Source: Deltaproteobacteria bacterium IMCC39524
Lineage (GTDB): Bacteria; Desulfobacterota; Desulfuromonadia; Desulfuromonadales; BM103
Assembly (NCBI GenBank): GCA_029667085.1
Contig: JARUHJ010000002.1
Coordinates: 186,001-250,000 of the forward strand
Length of the DNA: 64,000 bases
Reading direction: 5' to 3'
Shown here: positions 8,516 to 17,733 of the stretch, in pieces
How the letters are laid out: each line of letters opens with the position of its first letter
Numbering within the stretch: the stretch's first letter is position 1
Made by a program: the position numbers and the translations under genes
Notes under the pieces: generated by a model
Database searches by the model: none
The model's input: the letters and a program-made list of their open reading frames with translations, nothing else
What the model was told of the DNA's origin: nothing

Positions 8516-8614
8516 GCCGCCAACATTCCTTGCAATCGCCCAGAAAATAAGCTAATTTCATAGGCCCTTTTCAGTTCCTGGAGGGGGCCATTATATTATT
8601 CAAGAGGATATCAA

Positions 8615-10330
8615 ATGCGTTATTCCCAGTATTTTTTGCCGACGTTGAAAGAAACTCCTGGCGACGCCGAAGTCGTCAGTCACCAACTGATGTCCCGTGC
8701 AGGCATGATCCGCAAGGTCGCTGCAGGGATCTACGACTACCTGCCGTTGGGTTTAAAGGTCATCCGCAAGGTCGAGAATATCGTCCGCGAAGAGATGAAC
8801 AAGGCTGGAGCTATCGAACTTTTGATGCCCGCTGTTTGTCCTGCCGATCTTTGGGAACAATCCGGGCGCTGGCAACAGTACGGCAAAGAACTGCTGCGCC
8901 TGAAAGACCGCAAAGAGACCGAATTCTGCATTGGACCCACCCACGAAGAGGTGATCACGGAGATCGTGCGTGGCACGGTCAACTCCTACCGTCAATTACC
9001 GGTTAACCTTTACCAGATTCAGACCAAGTTCCGTGATGAAGTTCGCCCCCGTTTCGGCCTGATGCGTGGCCGCGAGTTTATTATGAAAGACGCCTACTCT
9101 TTTGATGCGACTGATGAAGGTGCCAACGCCAGCTACGAGAAGATGCGCAAGGCTTACTGCCGTATCTTCGAGCGTTGTGGTCTTCAATACCGCATGGTCG
9201 AGGCGGACTCAGGAGCCATCGGAGGTTCTTTCAGCCATGAGTTCATGGTGCTGGCCGACACCGGTGAGGACGTGGTGATCAGCTGCGAGTCTTGTGAATA
9301 CTCGGCCAACATTGAAAAAGCGGTGGTTATCGACAAAGGCGAGATGTCGCAGGTGCCGATGAACGAGGTCGAGCGGGTGGTCACCAAGGGTGCTCACTCG
9401 GTGGCTGATGTTTCGGTGATGCTTGAGCTTAAGCCGAGCCAGATCGTTAAAACCATGTTGGTCATCGTTGATGATGAGCCGGTGGCAGTACTGATCCGGG
9501 GGGATCATGAACTGAACGAGGCGAAGTTGAAGAATCTGCTTGGTGCTGCGGTCGTTGAGTTGGCGACCCCGGAGCAGATTGCCAAGGCAACAGGCGGACC
9601 GGTCGGTTTTTCTGGCCCCATGGGCTTGAAGGTGCCGCTCTATGCTGATAATGCTGTCAAATACATGCGCAACATGGGTGTCGGCGGCAACGAGAAGGAT
9701 ATCCACCTGGAAGGTGTTAACCTGGAACGCGATTTCCAGGTCAAGAAGTTCGCCGATCTGCGTAATGCTGCCGATGGGGATAGCTGCCCGCATTGCGGGG
9801 GGCGTTACTCGAACACCCGGGGCATAGAGGTCGGACACATCTTCAAGTTGGGCACCAAATATTCCGAGGCGATGAAGGCGACCTTCCTTGATGCGGACGG
9901 CGTGGCCAAAGAGATTATCATGGGCTGTTACGGGATTGGGGTCGGTCGTACGGCCGCGGCCGCCATTGAGCAGAATCATGATGAGAACGGCATTATCTGG
10001 CCGATGCCTCTGGCTCCGTTCCAGGTGATCGTCACCATGCTCAATCCGAATGATGAAGAGGTGTTCGCCGCAGGTGAGAAGCTTTACCAGGATCTTCTGG
10101 CAGAAGGCGTTGAGGTTCTTCTCGATGACCGAGATGAGCGTCCCGGCAGCAAGTTCAAGGATGCGGATCTGCTCGGTATTCCGCTGCGTGTTAACGTTGG
10201 CGCTCGCGGTTTGAAAGAGCAATCCTTTGAGTTTCAGGAAAGACGCGCCGGAGAGCGTGTCATGTTGCCGATCGAAGGTGCTGCCAAAAAAGTCGCTGAA
10301 CAGGTTCGTGCTGCACTCGCTGCCGAGTAG
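8615..10330 (+). CDS. proS: Prolyl-tRNA synthetase, bacterial type with editing domain
   Basis: ProRS charges tRNA-Pro. The 571-residue length is that of the bacterial type with the inserted editing domain. Class II motif 2 is visible around FRDEVRPRFGLMRGREFIMKD, with GPTHEEVITE before it and motif 3 in GCYGIGVGRTAAAAIEQ. The insertion between motifs 2 and 3 (roughly residues 225-400) holds the YbaK-like domain that removes misacylated alanine, with a GDHELNEAKLKNLLG segment typical of it. The anticodon-binding domain is at the end (VEVLLDDRDERPGSKFKDADLLGIP). An AAGAGGAT ribosome site precedes the ATG. It probably shares a transcript with ispG upstream and the next three genes downstream. 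Confidence 0.96.
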   Translation: MRYSQYFLPTLKETPGDAEVVSHQLMSRAGMIRKVAAGIYDYLPLGLKVIRKVENIVREEMNKAGAIELLMPAVCPADLWEQSGRWQQYGKELLRLKDRKETEFCIGPTHEEVITEIVRGTVNSYRQLPVNLYQIQTKFRDEVRPRFGLMRGREFIMKDAYSFDATDEGANASYEKMRKAYCRIFERCGLQYRMVEADSGAIGGSFSHEFMVLADTGEDVVISCESCEYSANIEKAVVIDKGEMSQVPMNEVERVVTKGAHSVADVSVMLELKPSQIVKTMLVIVDDEPVAVLIRGDHELNEAKLKNLLGAAVVELATPEQIAKATGGPVGFSGPMGLKVPLYADNAVKYMRNMGVGGNEKDIHLEGVNLERDFQVKKFADLRNAADGDSCPHCGGRYSNTRGIEVGHIFKLGTKYSEAMKATFLDADGVAKEIIMGCYGIGVGRTAAAAIEQNHDENGIIWPMPLAPFQVIVTMLNPNDEEVFAAGEKLYQDLLAEGVEVLLDDRDERPGSKFKDADLLGIPLRVNVGARGLKEQSFEFQERRAGERVMLPIEGAAKKVAEQVRAALAAE

Positions 10331-10346
10331 GAGAGAACAGGGCCCT

Positions 10347-11579
10347 ATGAGTGAACTCCGGATTGAAAAAAGTGGCAAGCTGACGCTGCCCCCCGCTGTT
10401 GCGAAAGTGTTGGAAGCTCACCCCCTGCGGTTGTCATCCTATTCTACCAATCACCTTCTGTTGGAAACCACAACCGGTGCTGACAAGGTTTTGATGACCG
10501 GACTGCTTGGTGCTGGCGGGATCGTCGACCTTCTCTCTTTCTTTAATATGTTTCGCAAGTCGGGCGTTCTTCATTTCCTCCTTGCCGGTGGTAACAAGAC
10601 CCTTTGCTTTCAGAATGGTGAGATCGTTTATGCGACGAGCACTTTTCCGGAAGAAGAGATTGGTGAAATCCTCTACAGCCTCGGTAAACTTGACCGCGAA
10701 ACCCTGCAGGGGGCGCGTCAGTTTGCCAACGGCGAGTTGCCTCTTGGGAAGATCCTGGTTGGCCAGAATGTGATCGACGCCAAGGATCTCTGGGCGGCAA
10801 TCAAGAACCAGGTTGAAACCATCGTTTATAACCTGTTTGCCTTTCAGGAAGGCTCCTTTGTTTTCGTTGACAAGCCGCTCGCCGAAGATGAGGTGGTCAG
10901 CCTCTCCATGAACACCCAGAACCTGATCATGGAGGGCCTGCGCCGGGTTGATGAGCGCGCTCTCTACATGCAGAAGGTCAAATCCCTCGATGCTATTCCG
11001 GTGGCGACGGACAATGTCCCCAACGATCTCGATAGCGTCTCGCAGAAGATGGTTGCCATGATTCAGGCCGGTGTCGACAGTGTTAAAGAGCTGCTGCGTC
11101 GTTCCGGTTCCGGTGAGTTCGATGCCATAAAGCTGTTGAGCCAGCTGGTGGAGCGCGGTGTCGTCTCCATGGAAGAAGCTCCGACTGTGAAAGTGGAGGG
11201 TGTGCTTGGCGAAGTGGTCAATATCTTTAACGGCGTCCTGGTTGCCATGCACAAGGTTGTATCGGCCAAGAACCCGCAATTTCGTGACGAGGTCTCCTGC
11301 TTTATGCGTGACCTGCCGCAACCCTTTTCTTATGTCTTCAGGCAAACCACTCTCAAGGACGATGGCTCTGTTGATGGCGGCCGTGTGCTGGCCAACCTCG
11401 CCGGCCTTGAAGAAGGTGACAAGCTCCGCCTGCTTTCCGATTCTTTAAGTGAACTGATTTATATGGAGTGTATCGCCGCCCGGCGTGAACTTGGCGCAAC
11501 CGATTCTGCCGATCTGATTAAACGGGTTCAGGACGTGTCGCAGCGTGTACAGGACTTGATAGGACTACGTGATGACTGA
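10347..11579 (+). CDS. DUF4388 (PATAN-type) domain protein
   Basis: This 410-residue protein has an early segment (about residues 45-90) with the DUF4388 pattern: IVDLLSFFNMFRKSGVLHFLL, then LCFQNGEIVYATST. In other proteins this domain is linked to two-component and gliding-motility signalling. A second part up to about 195 (GEILYSLGKLDRETL ... LPLGKILVGQNVI) fits the same family's helical partner region. The C-terminal 200 residues are helical, without a recognised domain. The ATG at 10347 follows AGGAGAG; the longer frame from 10227 would overlap proS. Its stop overlaps the pyrF start as ATGACTGA, so it is translationally coupled to pyrF. A regulatory role is guessed; no partner is evident. 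Confidence 0.75.
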   Translation: MSELRIEKSGKLTLPPAVAKVLEAHPLRLSSYSTNHLLLETTTGADKVLMTGLLGAGGIVDLLSFFNMFRKSGVLHFLLAGGNKTLCFQNGEIVYATSTFPEEEIGEILYSLGKLDRETLQGARQFANGELPLGKILVGQNVIDAKDLWAAIKNQVETIVYNLFAFQEGSFVFVDKPLAEDEVVSLSMNTQNLIMEGLRRVDERALYMQKVKSLDAIPVATDNVPNDLDSVSQKMVAMIQAGVDSVKELLRRSGSGEFDAIKLLSQLVERGVVSMEEAPTVKVEGVLGEVVNIFNGVLVAMHKVVSAKNPQFRDEVSCFMRDLPQPFSYVFRQTTLKDDGSVDGGRVLANLAGLEEGDKLRLLSDSLSELIYMECIAARRELGATDSADLIKRVQDVSQRVQDLIGLRDD

Positions 11580-12306
11580 TAATGCCAAACAGAAACTGAT
11601 TTTCGCCCTTGATGTCGATAACCTTGAAGATGCCCGCAGCTGGGTGGAGCAGTTACAAGGCCAGGTCGGTGTTTTTAAAATCGGCAAGCAGCTCTTTACC
11701 AAGTGCGGCCCCGAGGTGGTTAACCTGGTGCAAGATGGTGGTGCCGATGTGTTTCTCGACCTGAAGTATCACGACATTCCGAATACCGTGGCCATGGCCG
11801 GCCTAGAGGCTTTGCGGCTCGGTGTGAAGATGTTTAACGTCCATGCCCTGGGCGGTTTTGAAATGATGGCGAAGCTGGTGGCCGAGGTGGACAAGGTCTG
11901 CCCGCGTGGCAATCCTGATCGGCCGGTTTTACTTGCGGTCACCATATTGACTTCATCGAATGAAGACACCTTGCGCGCTGTCGGCATTGATCGCCCCGTC
12001 GAGGTCATGGTGCCAAAGCTGGCCAAACTGGCTAAAGACGCCGGCATGGACGGCGTGGTTGCTTCACCGAAGGAAGTCGGTCTGATCCGCGAGGCCTGCG
12101 GCGACGACTTTGCCATCGTGACCCCCGGCGTGCGGCCGACCTTCGCTTCCCAGGATGACCAGAAGCGGGTGACAACCCCTGGTGACGCTCTGCGTGCCGG
12201 TGCCGATTACCTGGTCATCGGTCGCCCGATTTCTGCAGCGAGTGATCCTGTGGCCGCGGCGCAGATGATTCTCGATGAAATGCAAGCAGCCCTGGAAGGG
12301 TCGTGA
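11572..12306 (+). CDS. pyrF: Orotidine-5'-phosphate decarboxylase
   Basis: This 244-residue TIM-barrel enzyme makes UMP from OMP, the last step of de novo pyrimidine synthesis. The catalytic DLKYHDIPNT motif (the Asp-Lys-Asp array with the signature lysine) is intact. The phosphate-binding segments GVRP and LVIGRPISAASDP near the C-terminus match group I bacterial enzymes. The start overlaps the end of the preceding DUF4388 gene, and the stop is 4 bases before rlmB. Nothing unusual is seen. Confidence 0.96.
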   Translation: MTDNAKQKLIFALDVDNLEDARSWVEQLQGQVGVFKIGKQLFTKCGPEVVNLVQDGGADVFLDLKYHDIPNTVAMAGLEALRLGVKMFNVHALGGFEMMAKLVAEVDKVCPRGNPDRPVLLAVTILTSSNEDTLRAVGIDRPVEVMVPKLAKLAKDAGMDGVVASPKEVGLIREACGDDFAIVTPGVRPTFASQDDQKRVTTPGDALRAGADYLVIGRPISAASDPVAAAQMILDEMQAALEGS

Positions 12307-12310
12307 AACA

Positions 12311-13060
12311 GTGAAAGTCGATTATCTTTACGGGATTCACCCGGTACGTGAGGGGCTGCGTGGACGTCGCCAGCCCCTCGAACTCTTTGTGGATGAAAAG
12401 CAGGGCGGTCAACGTGTTGAGGAGTTGGTTGAGCTGGCCCGCGAGCGCGGGATTCCGGTCCGCCAACGCCAACGCCAGGACCTGGAACGTCTGGCAGGGC
12501 AGTCCCATCATCAGGGTGCGGTCCTTTCCATGCAGCCTTTCCCCTACACCGAACTTGAAGACCTGCTCGAAAGCTGGCAGGCTTCCGGCGATACTGGGTT
12601 CTTCCTGCTGCTCGATGGGATTACCGACCCTCACAATCTGGGTGCGATCCTGCGTAATGCCGACGCTGCAGGCTGTCAGGGTGTGGTTGTCACCAAGGAC
12701 CGCAGTTGTGGAATTACCAACGTGGTTGATCGTGCCTCGGCCGGTGCGGTTGAACACCTGGCGGTCTGCCAGGTGACGAACCTTGCCCGCGCCATGCAAC
12801 AACTGCAAAAAGCCGGCTTCTGGATCTATGGGCTGGCAGCCGGGGAGGGCGCACAACCGCTCTTCAACACCAACCTCTCAGGAAATATTGCCCTGGTGGT
12901 CGGCAGTGAAGGGGACGGCCTGCGGCAACGGACTCGTGAAACCTGTGATGGGCTTCTGGAAATCCCGATGATCGGTGGTGTCTCTTCTCTAAACGCCTCC
13001 TCAGCGAGTGCGATTGCCTTATTTGAAGTCGTGCGGCAGAAAAATGCCAATAAAGTTTGA
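12311..13060 (+). CDS. rlmB: 23S rRNA 2'-O-methyltransferase, RlmB/TrmH family
   Basis: This 249-residue SPOUT methyltransferase has an N-terminal substrate-binding domain (YLYGIHPVREGLRG, typical of RlmB) and a trefoil-knot C-terminal domain with the three TrmH motifs: DGITDPHNLGAILRNADAAG, GSEGDGL, and IPMIGGVSSLNASSASAIALFE. RlmB methylates G2251 in the peptidyl-transferase P-loop of 23S rRNA. A GTG start at 12311 is used because GGAAGGG precedes it and it matches the family's start. The assignment to RlmB rather than another TrmH paralogue rests on the N-terminal domain and is likely, not certain. Confidence 0.88.
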   Translation: MKVDYLYGIHPVREGLRGRRQPLELFVDEKQGGQRVEELVELARERGIPVRQRQRQDLERLAGQSHHQGAVLSMQPFPYTELEDLLESWQASGDTGFFLLLDGITDPHNLGAILRNADAAGCQGVVVTKDRSCGITNVVDRASAGAVEHLAVCQVTNLARAMQQLQKAGFWIYGLAAGEGAQPLFNTNLSGNIALVVGSEGDGLRQRTRETCDGLLEIPMIGGVSSLNASSASAIALFEVVRQKNANKV

Positions 13061-13280
13061 TATGGTTTTTGGTGCTTTGTAAAAGAATATGGTCCTTTTT
13101 GCTCAGTTTAACGGCGTGGGGTCGCTTCAGGGAAAACGTTGGTGCCAGCCAGCTTTGAACACATCTATACTTTCTCCCGGAACAATAAATTGACACGGTA
13201 GCCCATTGGCTTTTTGCTTCACTGTGTATCATGAACGTAATGTCGAACGACAATACACTTGCTAAAGGCGGGAGTGCGTA

Positions 13281-14081
13281 ATGGGAATAATTCCCAGAGG
13301 TTCTGTTAAATCATTATTGTTCCTCATCGCCTTGACGGCCTTTTTGTCTGGTTGTGGAGTGCATCATTCACGGAATGATGACCCTGTAAATGACACGGTG
13401 CAGAAGGAGGCTCTTGCCGCTCAGCCTTTTGAGGATGAGTTTGACCTTGAAGATGAATTTGAAGACGCGGCCTCGGCAGAGATCATAGACCCTCTGGGCG
13501 GTTACAATCGGGTTATGACAGAGGTTAACGACAAGGTCTACTTCTGGCTGCTCAAGCCGACGGCCAGAGGCTATCGTGCTGTGGCACCCGAAGGTGCGCG
13601 GCTGGCAGTGGGGCGTTTCTTCCATAATTTGCTGATGCCGGTGCGTTTTGCCAACAACCTGTTACAACTTAAACCAAAGCAGGCGAGCATTGAACTGGCG
13701 CGCTTTGTTTTTAATTCGACGGTCGGAATACTAGGTTTTTTTGACCCGGCCGCAAAACACTGCGATTTGCAACCCTACCCGGAAGATTTTGGCCAAACCC
13801 TGGGTTATTATGGTGTTGGTAGTGGCTTTCACATCGTGCTGCCACTGCTGGGGCCTTCCAATCTGCGCGACACTATTGGCCTCATTCCTGACCATTTTCT
13901 TAACCCGATCAGCTACGTCGAAGATTCTGAGGTGAGGTTGGCCTTGCGTGCCTACAAACAGGTGAACCAGACGTCCTTGCACATCGGTGAATACGAAAGT
14001 ATGAAAAAAGATGCTGTCGATCTCTATCCTTTCCTCCGGGATAGTTACGAACAGCATAGAAATAAACAGATCGAGGAGTAG
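13281..14081 (+). CDS. mlaA: MlaA/VacJ-family outer-membrane lipoprotein
   Basis: This 266-residue lipoprotein has a signal peptide ending in the lipobox LSGC (Cys25) and then an acidic linker. The conserved MlaA core follows: DPLGGYNRVMTEVNDKVYFW, VGRFFHNLLMPVRFANNLL, NSTVGILGFFDPA, EDFGQTLGYYGVG and GPSNLRDTIG. In E. coli MlaA sits with porins in the outer membrane and removes misplaced phospholipid from the outer leaflet. The next two genes encode an MlaC-like carrier and an RND permease, which suggests a pathway across the periplasm. The 220-base gap before it contains a TTGACA at 13190 but no matching -10 box. Confidence 0.92.
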   Translation: MGIIPRGSVKSLLFLIALTAFLSGCGVHHSRNDDPVNDTVQKEALAAQPFEDEFDLEDEFEDAASAEIIDPLGGYNRVMTEVNDKVYFWLLKPTARGYRAVAPEGARLAVGRFFHNLLMPVRFANNLLQLKPKQASIELARFVFNSTVGILGFFDPAAKHCDLQPYPEDFGQTLGYYGVGSGFHIVLPLLGPSNLRDTIGLIPDHFLNPISYVEDSEVRLALRAYKQVNQTSLHIGEYESMKKDAVDLYPFLRDSYEQHRNKQIEE

Positions 14082-14083
14082 CC

Positions 14084-14695
14084 ATGCGATACCTGTTCTC
14101 TCTCATGCTTTGCCTGCTGTTGTCTGCCACGCCGTCACTGGCTGAAGACCCGGCGGAGGCGCGTGAACTGATTGAGAGAAAAATTGATGCTGTAATGATG
14201 CTCTTGCAGGACAAGTCTTTGGATAAAGCAGGAAGAGACGTACAGATCATTGCGCTTGTTGCCCCGATCTTTGATTATCCAACCATGGCCAAACTGAGCT
14301 TGGGCAAAAAACACTGGCCACAGCTTAATCCCGTGGAAAAGTCTGCCTTCTCTGATCTTTTCATTGATCGATTGCAAAAGTCATTCCTTGAAAAGTTGGA
14401 TATTTATACTGATGAAAAGGTTCTTTATGGAGAGCCTCTCGCAGAGGGTAGAAAAGTCCATGTACCGACGACCCTGGTCTCCAAGGACAGTCGCATCGAG
14501 ATGCTCTACAAGATGTATCGAACTGCTGAAGGCTGGAAGGTCTACGACGTCGAGATCAGTGGGGTGAGCGTTATTCAGACCTATCGCTCCCAGTTCGACG
14601 GTGTCCTCAGTAATGGAACCATAGACGACCTTCTCGAAAAGCTGAAAACTGATGGTGCCTTTACCATCACCGAGCCTGATGAGACTGGATCCTGA
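14084..14695 (+). CDS. mlaC: MlaC-family periplasmic lipid carrier
   Basis: This 203-residue protein has a cleavable signal peptide (about 21 residues ending ATPSLA) and the Tgt2/MlaC pattern: an AREL helix, a FDYPTMAKLSLGKKHWPQLNPVEKSAF segment (shown as separate motifs FDYPTMA and NPVEKSAF), and VYDVEISGVSVIQTYRSQF near the end, where the lipid pocket closes. MlaC ferries phospholipid between the membranes. It starts 2 bases after mlaA and ends 14 bases before the RND gene, so the three are one operon. HpnM, a hopanoid-related member of the same family, is the alternative; nothing else in the window is hopanoid-related. Confidence 0.88.
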   Translation: MRYLFSLMLCLLLSATPSLAEDPAEARELIERKIDAVMMLLQDKSLDKAGRDVQIIALVAPIFDYPTMAKLSLGKKHWPQLNPVEKSAFSDLFIDRLQKSFLEKLDIYTDEKVLYGEPLAEGRKVHVPTTLVSKDSRIEMLYKMYRTAEGWKVYDVEISGVSVIQTYRSQFDGVLSNGTIDDLLEKLKTDGAFTITEPDETGS

Positions 14696-14709
14696 TCGGA
14701 GCGGCAGCA

Positions 14710-17214
14710 ATGTTGAAATTCGTCTACGACAGGCTCATCCTCGTCTATCCTAAAACCGTCTTGCTGGCAATGCTGCTGATGGTCGCCGTCTTGGGTTATG
14801 AAGCGCGTAATCTTGAGGTTGACGCCTCTGCAGAAACCCTGATCCTGGAAAATGACAAGGATCTGCAATTCACCCGGTTGGTGGCTGAACGTTACGGCAG
14901 CTCCGACTTTCTGGTTATCTCCTACATCCCCAACGAAGACCTCTTTGCCGATGCGGTGCTGGCTGACTTGGCCCGCCTTCGTGATGAACTAGAGGCGCTC
15001 GAGGGTGTCGCGTCTGTCCTCTCAATTCTTGATGTACCTCTTCTGGAAAGTCCACCAAGACCCATAAAGGAGCTGGTTGGAGACGTCCAGACTCTGGAAT
15101 CGCCAACGATTGATAAAGAGCTGGCGCGCCAGGAATTTCAAAACAGTCCAATCTATCGCAACCTCCTGGTCAGTCCTGATTTGCGCACAACTGCACTGCA
15201 AGTCAATCTGCGCGATGACCCCCTCTACAAAGAGTTGCTCAAGAGACGTAATGAGCTGCGGCAACGCTCAACGATTGGTTTGTCTTCGGCAGAGGCGACA
15301 GAGTTCAGTGAGGTCAAAGCTCGTTTCAAAGCTCACCGTGATGCAATGCGGGCCGAGCAACACCTTAATATTGCTGAAGTCAGAGCTGTTATGGATCAAC
15401 ATCGGGGAACAGCAGATCTTTTTTTGGGCGGCGTCAGTATGATCGCCGACGACCTGATTACTTTCATCAAGAGCGACTTGAAAATCTTTGGTACTGGTGT
15501 CATCTGCCTGTTGGCCGTGACCTTGTGGATGGTGTTTCGACAGCGTCGCTGGGTTGTTCTGCCTCTTTTCACTAGCGTCATATCGGTCGTGGCGACCTGT
15601 GGTCTGCTTGGAGCTTTTGGCTGGGAAGTTACGGTGATCTCTTCCAATTTTATCTCATTGCAGCTGATCATCACGATGGCGATTACGATCCATCTGATCG
15701 TTCGCTACCGTGAGCTTATCTGCAAGAGCCCTGGTGCAAGTCAGCATCAAGTGGTGCTGGAAACGGTCATGTCGATGATCCGGCCCTGTAGCTTTGCGGT
15801 TCTTACAACTGTGGCGGGCTTCAGTTCTTTGATTCTGTGTGACATCCTGCCTGTCATAAACTTTGGCTGGATGATGAGTGCCGGTATCTTTGTGTCTCTG
15901 CTGTTGACCTTCCTGATATTTCCCACAATGTTGATGCTGCTACCCGAAAAGGTGCCTATCCTCTGCGTTGTGCCTTTTTCCTTTACAAGAGTTCTGGCTC
16001 GTTTTACTGAGTCGCATGGCAAAGCGGTTCTGACCCTGAGCCTTCTGCTGTTGATAGGAAGTGTTGTCGGTTCCTCTCGGCTGATCGTGGAGAACAGTTT
16101 TATCGATTATTTCAGAGAGTCGACTGAGATCTACCAGGGAATGAAGGTTATCGACGAGGAGCTGGGAGGGACAACGCCTCTTGATGTCATCATCGATTTC
16201 GCTGATACAGAAACGCGACCGATCGCAATTATTGAAGATACCTCGGAAGATATCTTTGAGGAGCTAGACGCGGAATTCGAGCTGGCAAAAGACGAAGCCC
16301 AGTACTGGTTCACTGCGCAGAGAATGGAGCGCGTTGAAGCGGTTCACGATTACCTTGATTCCCTCCCTGCCTCGGGCAAGGTCCTCTCCTTGGGTACGAT
16401 GCTGAAGGTTGGACGGAGGATCAACGAGAACAAGGACCTCGACAATTTCAAACTTGCTTTGGTCTACAATGAACTTCCCGAGACCTATCGTAAAATTATC
16501 TTGAGTCCCTACGTTTCAGTTGAAAACAATCAGGTGCGTTTTTCCTTGCGGGTAAGAGATTCGGAAAAAAATCTGAGGCGCAACGAGTTGCTGCAAACAA
16601 TAAAAAAGGATATCTCTCAGGATCTCGGTTTTGAGCCGGAGCGTGTGACGCTCGCTGGGCTGTTGCTATTGTACAACAATATGCTGCAAAGTCTGTTCTC
16701 TTCACAGATAAAGACTCTGGGAGCCGTGGTTGCGGCTCTGATGTTGATGTTCCTGGTTCTCTTCCGCTCGCTTAAAATCTCTCTGATTGCGATTATCCCC
16801 AACTTGCTCTCTGTTGGAACTGTTTTGGGGTTTATGGGGTGGGTCGGGATTCCCCTCGACATGATGACTATCACCATCGCGGCCATCAGCGTCGGTATCG
16901 CTGTCGACGACACCATTCACTACATTCATCGCTTCGAGCTCGAGTACCAAAGCGATGGAGCTTACATTGCAACGATGCACCGTTGCCACGGCAGCATTGG
17001 CTACGCCATGTACTACACTTCGGTGGTCATCATTGTAGGATTTTCGATTCTGGTGCTCTCCAATTTCATCCCGAGCATCTACTTCGGCTTGCTGACCGCG
17101 TTGGCGATGGTTATCGCCCTGGTCGCTTCTCTCACCCTGCTACCGTGCCTGATCGTCACGTTACGTCCTTTCGGACCGGAAAGAATTGAACCCAAAGCGA
17201 GCACGAGCCGTTAA
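14710..17214 (+). CDS. RND/MMPL-family transporter (HpnN-like)
   Basis: This 834-residue inner-membrane permease has the RND layout. There is one N-terminal helix (about 15-31), a long periplasmic loop to about residue 245, five helices to about 415, a second lone helix near 440, a second loop to about 655, and five helices to about 820. The fourth helix of the second half carries GIAVDDTIHYIHRF, the acidic proton-relay motif seen in MMPL and HpnN proteins. It lies in an operon with an MlaA-type lipoprotein and an MlaC-type carrier, so its probable load is lipid. It may take the place that MlaFEDB ABC proteins fill in E. coli. Direction of transport and substrate are unknown. Confidence 0.85.
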   Translation: MLKFVYDRLILVYPKTVLLAMLLMVAVLGYEARNLEVDASAETLILENDKDLQFTRLVAERYGSSDFLVISYIPNEDLFADAVLADLARLRDELEALEGVASVLSILDVPLLESPPRPIKELVGDVQTLESPTIDKELARQEFQNSPIYRNLLVSPDLRTTALQVNLRDDPLYKELLKRRNELRQRSTIGLSSAEATEFSEVKARFKAHRDAMRAEQHLNIAEVRAVMDQHRGTADLFLGGVSMIADDLITFIKSDLKIFGTGVICLLAVTLWMVFRQRRWVVLPLFTSVISVVATCGLLGAFGWEVTVISSNFISLQLIITMAITIHLIVRYRELICKSPGASQHQVVLETVMSMIRPCSFAVLTTVAGFSSLILCDILPVINFGWMMSAGIFVSLLLTFLIFPTMLMLLPEKVPILCVVPFSFTRVLARFTESHGKAVLTLSLLLLIGSVVGSSRLIVENSFIDYFRESTEIYQGMKVIDEELGGTTPLDVIIDFADTETRPIAIIEDTSEDIFEELDAEFELAKDEAQYWFTAQRMERVEAVHDYLDSLPASGKVLSLGTMLKVGRRINENKDLDNFKLALVYNELPETYRKIILSPYVSVENNQVRFSLRVRDSEKNLRRNELLQTIKKDISQDLGFEPERVTLAGLLLLYNNMLQSLFSSQIKTLGAVVAALMLMFLVLFRSLKISLIAIIPNLLSVGTVLGFMGWVGIPLDMMTITIAAISVGIAVDDTIHYIHRFELEYQSDGAYIATMHRCHGSIGYAMYYTSVVIIVGFSILVLSNFIPSIYFGLLTALAMVIALVASLTLLPCLIVTLRPFGPERIEPKASTSR

Positions 17215-17244
17215 TGTTGATGAATCGAGCAGCCTGACAGGACC

Positions 17245-17700
17245 CTACTCCGGAATTTCTTCACCTGAACCGCCCGCGGCTTCGGGGAGATCCTTGAACT
17301 TGGGCAAACCATCCGGCATAGGATGGACGCTCTCCTGGTAGTTCACGTGAAAAGCCGGATTGAAGGCAAACCCTTCCAACAGGGCGGCCGGAATATCAAC
17401 CAGTCCCATCCCCGGGTGGTCGATAAAAATGTGACCGCCGCAAGTCTTGCACCATTTCCGGTTACTTATCCCTGCTTCGTTGCTGGTCGCTGCGGTCTTG
17501 TCGAAGGCACCTATGTTGTCTGCACCCTGAGTGATTTTGAAGCCGTCTGGAGACCAGAGAGTGAAAGCATTTACGGGCCCCGCCGACCAATGCCGGCACG
17601 AATCGCAATGGCAATAGGCCATTAACGCGGGTTCTCCTGTAACGCTGAATTGTACAGCACCACAAAAACAACGACCTTTGTATGTTTGTTCCATATTCAT
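17245..17700 (-). CDS. GFA/CENP-V-like zinc-fold protein
   Basis: This 151-residue protein begins with GRCFCGAVQFSVTGEP, then YCHCDSCRHWSAGP and, later, KWCKTCGGHIFI. These CxC...CxxC and CxxC sets are the two zinc sites of the GFA fold (glutathione-dependent formaldehyde-activating type). Most family members have no proven reaction. A CAGGAG site precedes the ATG at 17700. It is 33 bases downstream of the nitrilase gene on the same strand, so the two are probably co-transcribed, which would fit breakdown of a small nitrogen- or aldehyde-containing compound. That link is inference. Confidence 0.88.
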   Translation of the reverse strand: MNMEQTYKGRCFCGAVQFSVTGEPALMAYCHCDSCRHWSAGPVNAFTLWSPDGFKITQGADNIGAFDKTAATSNEAGISNRKWCKTCGGHIFIDHPGMGLVDIPAALLEGFAFNPAFHVNYQESVHPMPDGLPKFKDLPEAAGGSGEEIPE

Positions 17701-17733
17701 GAGCTATCTCCTGCTGTTGATGTGTTGTCCTTC

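Noticed and set aside
9209-10378. 389-codon minus-strand frame opposite proS
   Set aside because: The sense frame is a clear ProRS. The antisense frame has no domain and starts without a ribosome site.
13190-13195. TTGACA upstream of mlaA as a possible promoter
   Set aside because: No -10 box at 16-18 bases; the nearest TATCAT is about 31 bases away.
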